Shown here: in pieces, positions 1 through 6,141 of the stretch
How positions within the stretch are numbered: position 1 is the stretch's first letter
Layout: the number at the start of each line of letters is the position of its first letter
IMG/VR virus record: IMGVR_UViG_3300046012_000483
Coordinates: 1 to 23,338 of that record
Strand: one strand, 5' to 3'
Length of the DNA stretch: 23,338 nt
Origin: a virus
The notes under the pieces: model-generated
Databases searched by the model: none
Told to the model about the DNA's origin: nothing
Seen by the model: the letters and a program-made list of their open reading frames with translations, nothing else
Made by a program: the position numbers and the translations under genes

Positions 1-8
1 ATGTCATG

Positions 9-16
9 CTCCTTTT
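9..16 (-). promoter_or_regulatory. Shine-Dalgarno for the next gene beyond the left edge
   Basis: On the minus strand positions 16-9 read AAAAGGAG. An ATG at 7-5 is only one base away, too close for good initiation. An ATG beginning at position 2 would have ideal spacing if the next base outside the window is G. The minus-strand tail operon therefore probably continues past the left edge. The gene itself cannot be seen. Confidence 0.45.
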
Positions 17-28
17 CGTCACGTGCAG

Positions 29-57
29 GCTGGCACACACCCGGCCGGGCGGCCAGC
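29..57 (-). terminator. intergenic hairpin after the Tal-like gene
   Basis: The arms GCTGGC (29-34) and GCCAGC (52-57) are perfect inverted repeats, with a nested palindrome CCCGGCCGGG at 40-49. The hairpin lies just downstream of the stop at 63-65 in the minus direction. It has no following T-run, so it may be a weak terminator, an RNA-stability element or a processing site. Confidence 0.35.
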
Positions 58-62
58 ACCGG

Positions 63-1178
63 TCAGCTGTTCACCGCTGGTTTGGGCAGCCACATCGCCA
101 GGTAGTCCAGGAAATCGGACAGTGACGCGGCGACGGCCTGGAGCGGGGTGACCGCCCCCTGGTGGTCGGGGTCGGAGTAGGAGAACTTCCCCACCGGGAA
201 GATGACCGGGTTCGACGGGCCCGCCTGGGCACCGACCGGGCCGTCCGCGATCATCAGCTGGACCACCTGGTCGGCGTGCTCACACCCCAGATCGACCGGT
301 TCCCCCGTCATCGTGGTGTAGGACCCGTACCGGACGGGGATCGCGTCGGCGAAGCTGGCGTCCTGGTAGTGGGACATCGCCGCGGCGGCCCACCCGGCGG
401 CGGTCGCCCCGGACATCACCCCCGCCGAGGTGATGTCCCACACCTGCTCCAGCCGCTGGTGCTTCCCGATCGACACCGTGTTCAGGGCGGGGGTGGACAG
501 GGCGTAGGTCGCGACCGCGCCAGAGTCCGCGTTGTCGGCGGTCACCTGGTAGCGGGTGTACAGGGCGTTGATGAACGCGGCCAGTGACCGGGCCTGCGGT
601 GAGGTGGAGAACAGCAGCCGGGTCGGGACGGTGGGGATCGGGTAGATGGAGATCACGTTGTGCCGGCCGATATGCCACGTGTACGAACCCGGCCGGGTGA
701 TCGTGTTCAGGAACTCGGTGAGGCTCAGCGTCCCGGAGTCCTGCGGGTCGATCAGGTACATGCCCGTCGATGACAGCGACGGGATCTTCCACCGCAGCGG
801 CCCGGGGCTGCGGGCGGCGGCCTGGTTAAGGGCGTCGGTGACGGTCCACGACGACCAGATGTCCCGGAAGTTGTCGCCGTACTGCCCGGCCCCCTGGCAG
901 GTCAGCGACCACGACCCGTTGTCGTTGATGACCGGCTTCTGGAGGATCCCCTCGTACTGGACGGTGCCACCCCGCGACACCTCCAGGATCCGGCCGGTGG
1001 ACAGGGCCGGGGTGCGGTGGAACGCGTCCACCTGGACGGTGCACGTCAGGGTTTCCGGCCCGCCGGGGTTCGTGTCCGCCCACGTCAGGTCCGCGACCGG
1101 CCCCACATACCCCAGGGGGATCATGTCGGTGCGGTCCGGGTTGCGGGTCGTCACAGTCGATGGGGCGCGGTCATACAC
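63..1178 (-). CDS. minor tail protein, Tal-like baseplate hub candidate
   Basis: A 371-residue protein starting at GTG 1178 behind a strong AAGGGAGG site. The N-terminal 100 residues resemble the first beta domain of phage baseplate hub (gp27/Tal-type) proteins: a short strand-rich stretch with a 'GILQKPV' segment, then 'LTCQGAGQYGDNF', which matches the pattern I know from actinophage minor tail proteins (residues ~75-105). The rest alternates strand-rich and Ala-rich segments. No lytic domain is visible, and it is shorter than Tal proteins carrying a C-terminal fibre or peptidase. In siphophages this gene normally follows the Dit gene directly; here a 5.4-kb cassette separates them. It should form the tail tip below the tape measure. 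Virion role is likely; the precise hub assignment is inferred. Confidence 0.7.
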   Translation of the reverse strand: MYDRAPSTVTTRNPDRTDMIPLGYVGPVADLTWADTNPGGPETLTCTVQVDAFHRTPALSTGRILEVSRGGTVQYEGILQKPVINDNGSWSLTCQGAGQYGDNFRDIWSSWTVTDALNQAAARSPGPLRWKIPSLSSTGMYLIDPQDSGTLSLTEFLNTITRPGSYTWHIGRHNVISIYPIPTVPTRLLFSTSPQARSLAAFINALYTRYQVTADNADSGAVATYALSTPALNTVSIGKHQRLEQVWDITSAGVMSGATAAGWAAAAMSHYQDASFADAIPVRYGSYTTMTGEPVDLGCEHADQVVQLMIADGPVGAQAGPSNPVIFPVGKFSYSDPDHQGAVTPLQAVAASLSDFLDYLAMWLPKPAVNS

Positions 1179-1197
1179 CGGGGGCCTCCCTTCTCGC

Positions 1198-1203
1198 TAC
1201 GAT
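1198..1203 (+). promoter_or_regulatory. -10-like hexamer of a putative leaderless promoter
   Basis: TACGAT fits the actinobacterial TANNNT -10 consensus and ends 7 bases before ATG 1211. No clear -35 box and no purine-rich ribosome-binding site are present. The same arrangement occurs before other isolated plus-strand genes in the window. Confidence 0.5.
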
Positions 1204-1210
1204 GACGGGC

Positions 1211-1534
1211 ATGGCCGGATACCAGCTAGACCGAAATGAACTGGACCAGCGGATGGGCCGGGCGGTGACTGGCCTGCGGGACGCCCTGGACGAAGTCGCC
1301 GCGGTCAACGCGATGCTCCAGGACACAACCATCCTTGGTGTGCCCGCCGGCCCCAACCCGGTTGACCCGCTGACCACCCTGGACCAGCCGTACACGGCGG
1401 GGGAGATCACGAACATCCGTAACGGCATGTTCGCCCTGGCGCTGGGGACGATGGTGATGCACGGGCAGGCGACTGTCCCGAGCGTGTCCGATTTCTTTTT
1501 CTTCGCCAAGCACCTGGCCGGTGCCCGCTGGTGA
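1211..1534 (+). CDS. small helical phage protein, function unknown
   Basis: A 107-residue mainly helical protein. Residues 1-40 are rich in charged heptad-like spacing ('LDRNELDQRMGRAVTGLRDAL'-type helix). The C-terminus contains four consecutive Phe in 'SVSDFFFFAKHL', encoded by a T-rich stretch that stands out in this GC-rich DNA. I recall similar proteins of about 100 residues in Streptomyces-type phages, ending in a 'DFFF.AKHL'-like motif, with no known function. ATG 1211 is preferred over ATG 1202 because the -10-like TACGAT sits 7 bases before it and neither start has a proper ribosome-binding site. It runs opposite to the tail operon, diverges from the Tal-like gene 33 bases away, and overlaps the next plus-strand frame by 14 bases. 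Confidence 0.7.
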   Translation: MAGYQLDRNELDQRMGRAVTGLRDALDEVAAVNAMLQDTTILGVPAGPNPVDPLTTLDQPYTAGEITNIRNGMFALALGTMVMHGQATVPSVSDFFFFAKHLAGARW

Positions 1535-1876
1535 TGGCGGGCTGACCGGCGCTGAGCGGTCCACGCTCGATGGCCTGATCACCGCCGTCAACTCGCTGCA
1601 ATCGGCCCTGATCGCTGAGGGTTTCACTGCCCCGCCGCCGGTCCGGCCACCGTGGCGGGTCCCCGTGAAAATCGCTTACCGGCCCGACCCCGGGCACGGG
1701 GGGTTCTCCCCGAGCCGGTTTCGGCGTACCGGGAGCACCGGCTGCGGTTCGAGGTCACCGGGGACCCCGCCGAGCTGGAGAAGATGCTCGGCGCGTGGAC
1801 ACCCGCCGACGACACCCCACCGGCCCGGCCAGCGTGGCAGGTCCGCCTCGCGAGGTGGGTCCTGCGGCGGGTCTAG
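1521..1876 (+). CDS. frameshifted small phage gene (two frames joined at a G6 run)
   Basis: The frame starting at GTG 1521 gives a plausible helical protein ('LDGLITAVNSLQSALIAEGF') with good codon use as far as a six-G run at 1698-1703. After that this frame turns into Arg/Ser-rich nonsense. The -1 frame becomes protein-like there ('VSAYREHRLRFEVTGD', 'AELEKMLGAW', 'LARWVLRRV') and ends at TAG 1876. Before the G-run the -1 frame (openable from GTG 1652) uses codons such as TTA, AAT and CGA, so it does not look coding. The simplest reading is one protein of about 118 residues crossing the run by a -1 shift. It could instead be a natural frameshift mutation or an assembly indel. It overlaps the preceding gene by 14 bases, so translation may be coupled. 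Function unknown. Confidence 0.5.
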
Positions 1877-2370
1877 CTCACCGTGCCCGGGGTGACCGCA
1901 CCGGCACCGGCCGTGGTAGCGGTCAGGACCCCGTCCAGGTCCTCCACCGCCGCGAGGACCGCCGCGACGACCGCGTCCACATCACCCAGGGTCAGGACCC
2001 CGTCGATCGGTGACGCGGAGAACAGCCACATCCCGCCGTGCATCACCTCACCACCGACGTCGTAGCTGAACCCGTTGACCCGCCACTCATCGTCGCGGAA
2101 CTGGATATCGACCAGGCCCGCCTCATCGAACGGTGGCTGGTTATCGACGGCGAACAGCGTTTCGGTGCAGGACACCACCGGGGGCAGGGCCTCCACAGCG
2201 GCGGACAGCGCCGCCCGCACCGCATCCACCTGGGCGCCGGTCAGGTTCGCGTCACCGGGTGAGGACGACAGGAACGCGAGCTGGGTGGGGTCCCCGGCGG
2301 TGGTCACGTCGTAGATCCACATGGGGTATTCGTTGGTGCTGAACTCCCGGGTCCCGAGGATCTTGGGCAC
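1873..2370 (-). CDS. hypothetical phage protein with duplicated helix
   Basis: A 165-residue protein. GTG 2370 is chosen because TAGGAGG lies 7 bases upstream; the frame stays open further upstream but that part is a shadow of other genes. Residues 1-35 ('GTREFSTNEYPMWIYDV') look strand-rich. A helix 'LTGAQVDAVRAALSAAVEAL' recurs near the C-terminus as 'LTLGDVDAVVAAVLAAVEDL', suggesting an internal duplication flanking a central beta-rich segment. It follows the 148-residue gene by 11 bases, so the two probably form a minus-strand pair. Its TAG stop lies in the palindrome CTAG that also supplies the stop of the convergent plus-strand gene. I do not recognise the family. Confidence 0.65.
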   Translation of the reverse strand: MPKILGTREFSTNEYPMWIYDVTTAGDPTQLAFLSSSPGDANLTGAQVDAVRAALSAAVEALPPVVSCTETLFAVDNQPPFDEAGLVDIQFRDDEWRVNGFSYDVGGEVMHGGMWLFSASPIDGVLTLGDVDAVVAAVLAAVEDLDGVLTATTAGAGAVTPGTVS

Positions 2371-2381
2371 GGTGGGGCCTC

Positions 2382-2828
2382 CTACGCTTCGATGTTCGCG
2401 GATTGCAGGTGTGATTGCAGGTTGTTCACGGCGTTGACCAGCCCGTTGAACGCGGTCCTCTCCGAGGTCGTCATGCTGCCCGCGACCGTCGAAATCGTGG
2501 CGTTGGCGGTGGTCTGGTTCGCTATCGGCCCGATCATCCCGGCCAGGAACGTGGGGTCGTTGGCGTTGGCCAGGGTGGTCAGCACCGACCCGTTCGTCGC
2601 GACGAAATGCACCGCCGCCGAGGTCGCGGCGATGTGCGATTCCAGCCGCTTTTTGGTGTTCCGGTCCTGGGAGATGGGCTGCAACCCCACCACCGCGGTC
2701 GCGGCCAGCAGGAACAGCGACCCCACCTTGACCCTCGGTGATGCGGCCGCTTTGGACCCGGCCAGGTACAGGACGGTGGTCGCCGCCCCGGTGGCCAGGG
2801 CACGTGCGTGAGTGCGGGTGAGCTTCAC
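2382..2828 (-). CDS. small membrane-associated phage protein, holin-like candidate
   Basis: A 148-residue protein from GTG 2828 with GGAGG 5 bases upstream. The basic N-terminus ('KLTRTHARA') is followed by two hydrophobic stretches, residues ~11-28 and ~35-50 ('VGSLFLLAATAVVGL'), then a soluble tail rich in Thr, Ala and Asn. The last 25 residues ('SERTAFNGLVNAVNNLQSHL') resemble residues 11-35 of the plus-strand gene at 1521. Two membrane segments near the N-terminus and a position among tail genes make a holin-type role possible, but no lysin accompanies it and the C-terminal region is long for a holin. It diverges from the plus-strand gene at 2857 with only 28 bases between them. Confidence 0.6.
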   Translation of the reverse strand: MKLTRTHARALATGAATTVLYLAGSKAAASPRVKVGSLFLLAATAVVGLQPISQDRNTKKRLESHIAATSAAVHFVATNGSVLTTLANANDPTFLAGMIGPIANQTTANATISTVAGSMTTSERTAFNGLVNAVNNLQSHLQSANIEA

Positions 2829-2844
2829 CAGGACCTCCAGGTGA

Positions 2845-2850
2845 GACGAT
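2845..2850 (+). promoter_or_regulatory. weak -10-like hexamer upstream of GTG 2857
   Basis: GACGAT shares the conserved second A and last T of TANNNT and ends 6 bases before GTG 2857, the spacing of a leaderless promoter. The first base is not T, making this the weakest member of the set. It overlaps the ribosome-binding region of the divergent gene. Confidence 0.3.
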
Positions 2851-2856
2851 GCGGGA

Positions 2857-3144
2857 GTGAGCGAACTGTCGGACTTCGTGACGGCCCGCCTGGACGCGGC
2901 AGAGGCTTACGCCCGCGAGCCCACCAGCTGGAATGAGTGGGACCCCGGCGACCCCATCGACCCGGACCGGCAACTGCGAGTGGTGGCGTTCCTGCGCGGC
3001 GAACTGGCCGGGCACACCGGCACCCACCGCTGCGCGTGGGGTGACCACGTCACCGAAGAATCGGAGATGTGCGCCATGCAGCGGAAGATCGCATGGATCG
3101 ACCGTGACCATCCCCGCTGGCAGCAGGGGTGGGAACCGTCATGA
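2857..3144 (+). CDS. DUF6221-like small actinobacterial/phage protein
   Basis: A 95-residue soluble acidic protein beginning at GTG 2857. The opening helix 'DFVTARLDAAEAYAR' and the ending 'C..QRKIAWIDRDHPRWQQGW' resemble DUF6221 proteins, which I recall as starting with a similar 'ARLDEDEA.AR' helix and ending in a '...HP.....W' motif. The middle (residues 45-75) carries His and Cys residues ('GTHRCAWGDHVTEESEMC') that could bind metal, though this is only suggestive. There is no clear ribosome-binding site; a GACGAT -10-like hexamer lies 6 bases upstream. The stop overlaps the start of the next gene as ATGA, so the two are probably translated together. Function of the family is unknown. Confidence 0.65.
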   Translation: MSELSDFVTARLDAAEAYAREPTSWNEWDPGDPIDPDRQLRVVAFLRGELAGHTGTHRCAWGDHVTEESEMCAMQRKIAWIDRDHPRWQQGWEPS

Positions 3145-3467
3145 ACAGGGCCCGGCTGGTGTGGCGGTGGCTGTGCCAGCCGCTGCCGGTCAGCCGCGGT
3201 GCGGCACTGGTATGGGTCGCGTTCCTGGCCAGCTCCCGGACGCTCAGCCGCCTGCTGGCCGGGCACCCCGCCGTGCTCCCATGGACAGGTGTGGCCCTGG
3301 CCGGGCTGCTGGTACTCGTCACCGTCCGGCTGGCCTGGGGCACCCGCCGGACCCGCCGCGAAACGGCCGCCGCTGGCGCCCGGCAACTCCGCGCCCGGCA
3401 GACCGCTATGGTCCGGGTGATGCTGCGGGTCAAACCGAGAGCAGACGGCCGGCCACCACCCGGGTAA
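3141..3467 (+). CDS. small two-helix membrane protein, holin-like candidate
   Basis: A 108-residue protein starting at ATG 3141, which overlaps the preceding stop as ATGA. It has a short basic N-terminus, a hydrophobic segment at residues ~22-36 ('GAALVWVAFLASS'), a second at ~50-68 ('WTGVALAGLLVLVTVRLAWG'), and a strongly basic C-terminal tail ('RRTRRETA', 'ARQLRAR'). Two membrane spans plus a charged tail is a holin-like topology, but the same plan fits many small phage membrane proteins and no lysin gene is nearby. It is convergent with the secreted-protein gene, with a hairpin across the junction. A 12-residue longer start at GTG 3129 is possible but less likely given the ATGA overlap. 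Confidence 0.6.
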   Translation: MNRARLVWRWLCQPLPVSRGAALVWVAFLASSRTLSRLLAGHPAVLPWTGVALAGLLVLVTVRLAWGTRRTRRETAAAGARQLRARQTAMVRVMLRVKPRADGRPPPG

Positions 3468-3485
3468 CCAGGCGGCGGCCGGCCG
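3446..3485. terminator. bidirectional hairpin between convergent genes
   Basis: CGGCCGGCC (3446-3454) and GGCCGGCCG (3477-3485) form a perfect 9-bp stem around a 22-base loop. It spans the end of the plus-strand membrane-protein gene (stop 3467) and the gap before the minus-strand gene ending at 3492. No U-run follows on either strand; GC-only terminators of this kind are common in actinobacteria. Confidence 0.5.
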
Positions 3486-3491
3486 GTTCCG

Positions 3492-5270
3492 CTAGTCGTG
3501 GTTCAGCTGGACCCCTGCGATGCCCCACCAGTCCGACGCGGACTGGGTCCACCCCAGGGTCACACCACTACCGGTCGCGGGGGCGGTCACCCCACCGGAG
3601 TTCCCGGCACCCGAGCTGCTGTTCCCGTTCTCAATGAACCGGGACACCGCCGGGGACAGGGCCGCATCGAGCGGGTTCCCATCGGTGATGAACCCGGCGA
3701 CCAGGTTGCCCGCCGCCGTGGCCGGGACAGTGACCGACGGGGTGATGCTGAACCCGGTAGCGGCGGTCACCGCACTGAACGGGCTGGCCGGGTCCACGTG
3801 GCTGAACGACTCCCCCCCGGCGGTCAGCACAGACGGGGTGCACCCGGTCATCTTGACGCTGATCACGTTCGCGCCAGCCGGCGGGGCGGGGCGGGCCCAC
3901 AGGTCCATGTACCCTTCGTCACCGCCGTTGGAATGGACGACCGTCAGCCGGGTCATCGCAACCCCGTTGTCGGTGACCTTCTGGGTGCAGCCGACGTCGT
4001 TGCTGATCCCCACCGACGCCTCCACCAGCAGGGCCCGGTCCGTGCCGGACCCGACCGTCTGGGTGAAACTCAGCGACCGGGACCCGAAGCTGCGCGCGGC
4101 GGTGGCCGACCCGAACGCGACGGAGTTACCCGCCGCCGCGGTGGTCAGGACCTGGTCCGCGCCCAGGGTCGTGCCCGTGGCGTTGGTGGCCTCCACCCGG
4201 TAGTGGTAGGCGGTGGACGGTGCCAGGCCCGCCAGGGTGGCACTCTGCGCCACCGAGGCGCTGCCCGAGCCCGCGTCACCAGCGGGGACCGGGACGGACG
4301 TGCCGTAGCTGGTGGTGGTCCCGTAGTCGAACTGGTAGGTGGTGGCCTGGGCTTCGGGGTTGACGGTGCCGTTCAGGGTCGCGGCCGACGCGGTGACCCC
4401 GGTCGCGGCCTGGGTGTTGACCACCGGGGCCTGCGGGGTGCCGCCACCACCCGAACCCGGCGTGGCGGTGATCGTGTAGGCCGACACGGTGAACGTGGCG
4501 TGCTCCGCCGAGGTGATCTCGTACCCGGTGTTCAGCTGGGTCATCGTCACCGGGCCCGGGATGAACCCGTTCGAGGACAGCCAGTCCAGGCCGGCTTTGA
4601 TGTCGATCGTCCCGGACTGCTGGTGGGCGCAGCTGTTCGGCGTGCCCGGGTCAGTGTCGAGCACCATGATGATCTCAGCGCCGGGCCCGCCGTACCGGTT
4701 GACCGTCCAGGTCTGCCCACCGAAAACGGCGGTGCCCAGGATGGTGTCACCGTAGGACCCGGGGTTGCACCGCCCGACCGTGTCCGCCCAGAACATCACG
4801 TCGGACGGGTAGTTCGTCCACACGTCCGGCGCGAACTCATACATGTCATTCGCGCCGGACGGGCCGGCTTCGGTGTAGTTGACTGCGAGGGTGGACAGCT
4901 GGTCAACGGGGGTGTCGGCGGTGCCGTCCCACCCGGCGCCGTCCCAGTCGTTGGTCAGCTGCTGGGTGTCGGGGAACAGCTCCACCGACCCGTTCCCGTA
5001 CGGCTGCGCGTCGGCCACCAGCGACCAGGACTGGGGCCCGCCCGCGGTCAGGGTCGCTGTGGTCTGCGGGAACGCCCCGACGTCCTGGTTGGCCACATAG
5101 GTGTTGAACCCGTTGGACATGGGGCTGAACACATTGTCCTGGTAGGGGCCGCAGTTCTGGCCGAGAGTGACGGTGCAGGTGGCCGCCTGGGCGGCCCCCG
5201 CAGGGGCGGCCAGGGCCAGCCCCGTTCCCAGCAGCGCTGCGCTGAACAGCGCGGCGAGTTTCCTGATCAT
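3492..5270 (-). CDS. secreted GH12-like / fibronectin III-like / beta-module protein
   Basis: A 592-residue protein from ATG 5270 with GAGGAG upstream; an upstream extension would spoil the signal peptide. Residues 1-30 are a signal peptide (MIRK, hydrophobic core, 'AQA' cleavage site). Residues ~40-270 resemble GH12-type concanavalin-like domains: 'CGPYQDN', 'MYEFAPDVW', 'SDVMFW', 'NTGYEITSAE'. Comparing from memory with actinobacterial GH12 cellulases, the acid/base Glu may be E251, but the nucleophile position appears to be D157 in 'SDVMFW', so this may be a binding domain rather than an enzyme. After a Gly linker, residues 282-378 form an Fn3-like domain ('ATLNGTVNPEAQATTYQFDYG', 'YHYRVEATNATGTT'). 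Residues ~384-590 are a beta-sandwich module ending 'WWGIAGVQL', also found in two other proteins here. A Sec signal on a gene among tail genes suggests a cargo or moron gene acting outside the cell. Confidence 0.75.
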   Translation of the reverse strand: MIRKLAALFSAALLGTGLALAAPAGAAQAATCTVTLGQNCGPYQDNVFSPMSNGFNTYVANQDVGAFPQTTATLTAGGPQSWSLVADAQPYGNGSVELFPDTQQLTNDWDGAGWDGTADTPVDQLSTLAVNYTEAGPSGANDMYEFAPDVWTNYPSDVMFWADTVGRCNPGSYGDTILGTAVFGGQTWTVNRYGGPGAEIIMVLDTDPGTPNSCAHQQSGTIDIKAGLDWLSSNGFIPGPVTMTQLNTGYEITSAEHATFTVSAYTITATPGSGGGGTPQAPVVNTQAATGVTASAATLNGTVNPEAQATTYQFDYGTTTSYGTSVPVPAGDAGSGSASVAQSATLAGLAPSTAYHYRVEATNATGTTLGADQVLTTAAAGNSVAFGSATAARSFGSRSLSFTQTVGSGTDRALLVEASVGISNDVGCTQKVTDNGVAMTRLTVVHSNGGDEGYMDLWARPAPPAGANVISVKMTGCTPSVLTAGGESFSHVDPASPFSAVTAATGFSITPSVTVPATAAGNLVAGFITDGNPLDAALSPAVSRFIENGNSSSGAGNSGGVTAPATGSGVTLGWTQSASDWWGIAGVQLNHD

Positions 5271-5327
5271 GATCGGTGCTCCTCGGTTTGGCGGTCGGTT
5301 GGGCACTGCGGATCAAGGCCCCGGCGG

Positions 5328-5333
5328 TAAGGT
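5328..5333 (+). promoter_or_regulatory. -10-like hexamer upstream of the tRNA
   Basis: TAAGGT fits TANNNT and ends 8 bases before the first base of the tRNA (5342). No convincing -35 is visible at 17-18 bases upstream. It could start a transcript covering the tRNA and the gene at 5437. Confidence 0.4.
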
Positions 5334-5341
5334 GACCAGCA

Positions 5342-5418
5342 CGCGGGGTGGAGCAGCTCGGTAGCTCGCTAGGCTCATTACCTAGAGGTCGTCAGTTCAA
5401 ATCTGGCCCCCGCTACTA
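5342..5418 (+). tRNA. initiator-type tRNA-Met (anticodon CAT), variant
   Basis: A full cloverleaf folds by eye. Acceptor: CGCGGGG (5342-5348) with CCCCGCT (5408-5414). D-stem: GAGC/GCTC. Anticodon stem: CTAGG/CCTAG, with loop CTCATTA (CAT at 5376-5378). Variable loop: AGGTC. T-arm: GTCAG, loop TTCAAAT, then CTGGC. The discriminator is A5415. Initiator hallmarks are the unpaired C1 x T72, the A11:T24 D-stem pair and close similarity to actinobacterial initiator tRNAs as I recall them. Oddities: the usual three G:C pairs at 29-31:39-41 are reduced to two, with A:T at 29:41; base 37 is T (5379) instead of a purine; the 3' end reads CTA rather than CCA. It sits 18 bases before the plus-strand CDS at 5437 and diverges from the secreted-protein gene. 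It may be functional and phage-adapted, or decaying. Confidence 0.85.
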
Positions 5419-5436
5419 CCGGGAGAGGACCGTCCG

Positions 5437-5775
5437 TTGAGTTTCGGGATCTACTGCCAGTGGCCGCCCGCCGACAAACCACCCGTGGTCAGCCTGCCAC
5501 AGCCGCTCAAGTACGTCCTGGCCAAACGGCTGTGGGGCCACGACGGGTCACTGCGCGGTGAGGCCATCCTGGGCAAGGACTCCGTGGAGTACCTCCAGGG
5601 CATCTGCGACGCCTCCGACCCGGACGGTGACGTGGCCAAGGGCGCGAAGATGCTGATGACGCTAATCCGCAGGCACGGCGACATGAAGCTGTGGGTCGGT
5701 GAGTGGTACGACGGTCCCGGTGACAACAACGGGCAGGTCATCCCCAGCTCCGAGCTGCCCCCCGATTTCTTCTGA
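5437..5775 (+). CDS. hypothetical phage protein
   Basis: A 112-residue soluble protein that I do not recognise. The start is TTG 5437, with GAGAGGA 8 bases upstream; no ATG or GTG start fits as well. It begins 'SFGIYCQWPP' and contains several Trp residues, a central Lys-rich helix ('DVAKGAKMLMTLIRR'), and ends in an acidic, Pro-containing tail ('PSSELPPDFF'). It lies 18 bases after the tRNA, so the two may share a transcript. Downstream is a region of strong hairpins and then a convergent minus-strand gene. Unlike the other isolated plus-strand genes it has a proper ribosome-binding site, consistent with being second on a message. Confidence 0.65.
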   Translation: MSFGIYCQWPPADKPPVVSLPQPLKYVLAKRLWGHDGSLRGEAILGKDSVEYLQGICDASDPDGDVAKGAKMLMTLIRRHGDMKLWVGEWYDGPGDNNGQVIPSSELPPDFF

Positions 5776-5792
5776 TATCTTGACCGCCGGGT

Positions 5793-5877
5793 GAAGCACC
5801 GGCCGCCGGTACAGCGGCCGGGCCACGGTGGGCCGTACGAACCCCGTGCTTCCGGGTATGGGTTGAACCCTGGCCCG
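5793..5877. other. dense hairpin element between convergent genes
   Basis: This 112-base gap (5776-5887) has no gene. GAAGCAC (5793-5799) pairs with GTGCTTC (5846-5852). Immediately inside is a perfect 7-bp hairpin CGGCCGC/GCGGCCG (5800-5806, 5814-5820; loop CGGTACA). Further on are the palindrome GGGTTGAACCC (5860-5870) and an alternative closing pair CGGGCCA (5819-5825) with TGGCCCG (5871-5877). The 7-bp outer stem stacked on a hairpin recalls a tRNA-like fold, but no T-loop or anticodon arm fits. A bidirectional terminator is the most economical explanation; a small structured RNA is the alternative. Confidence 0.45.
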
Positions 5878-5887
5878 CCCCCACAGC

Positions 5888-6133
5888 TCACTGTTCGAGG
5901 TGCGGCGGGCCGGCACCTTCGCGGATCTCCATGGGCAGGCCCATCAGCAGCTCCGGCCCGGTGACCGGCACGGGCGGGGGACAGAACGCGCTCCGGCGGT
6001 CGTCATCGACCCGGCGGACGTCGCTGACCCACTCGGGGTCCATCACCCAGTGGGAGGCCCGCCGCTGACCGGCGGGGGTGTCCGAGTAGGTGCGGATGAT
6101 GTGCTCGCGCAGTTCCTCGGCCAGGCCCGTCAT
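5888..6133 (-). CDS. small actinophage protein, function unknown
   Basis: An 81-residue protein starting at ATG 6133 ('MTGLAEELREHIIRTY'). The frame is open further upstream, but that part has no start signal and looks like non-coding translation. The middle contains 'HWVMDPEWVSDVRRVDDD'; the C-terminus 'LMGLPMEIREGAGPPHLE' matches a tail ending ('.G.P.E.R..AGPPHL') that I recall from small proteins of Streptomyces-type phages. Upstream of the ATG are AAGG and GGGTGG, giving a modest ribosome-binding site, and also TAAGGT (6147-6142 on the minus strand) 8 bases before the start. It is divergent from the gene at 6257 across a structured 123-base gap. No function is known. Confidence 0.65.
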   Translation of the reverse strand: MTGLAEELREHIIRTYSDTPAGQRRASHWVMDPEWVSDVRRVDDDRRSAFCPPPVPVTGPELLMGLPMEIREGAGPPHLEQ

Positions 6134-6141
6134 GCCACCCG

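Noticed and set aside
1873-3111. 412-codon minus-strand frame as one long gene
   Set aside because: The part upstream of 2370 overlaps the better-supported 148-residue and DUF6221-like genes and looks non-coding. A strong ribosome-binding site marks GTG 2370 as the start.
3498-5330. 610-codon plus-strand open frame opposite the secreted protein
   Set aside because: It mirrors the minus-strand gene; its translation is Arg/Gly/His-rich nonsense without start signal, while the minus frame has a signal peptide and recognisable domains.
5342-5418. tRNA as a phage attachment (attP/attL/attR) site
   Set aside because: The tRNA is complete, differs from typical host initiator sequence, has tail genes on both sides and no integrase nearby.
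5776-5887. A second tRNA in the gap after the gene at 5437
   Set aside because: A 7-bp acceptor-like stem exists, but spacing is too short and no anticodon arm or TTCRA-type T-loop can be placed.
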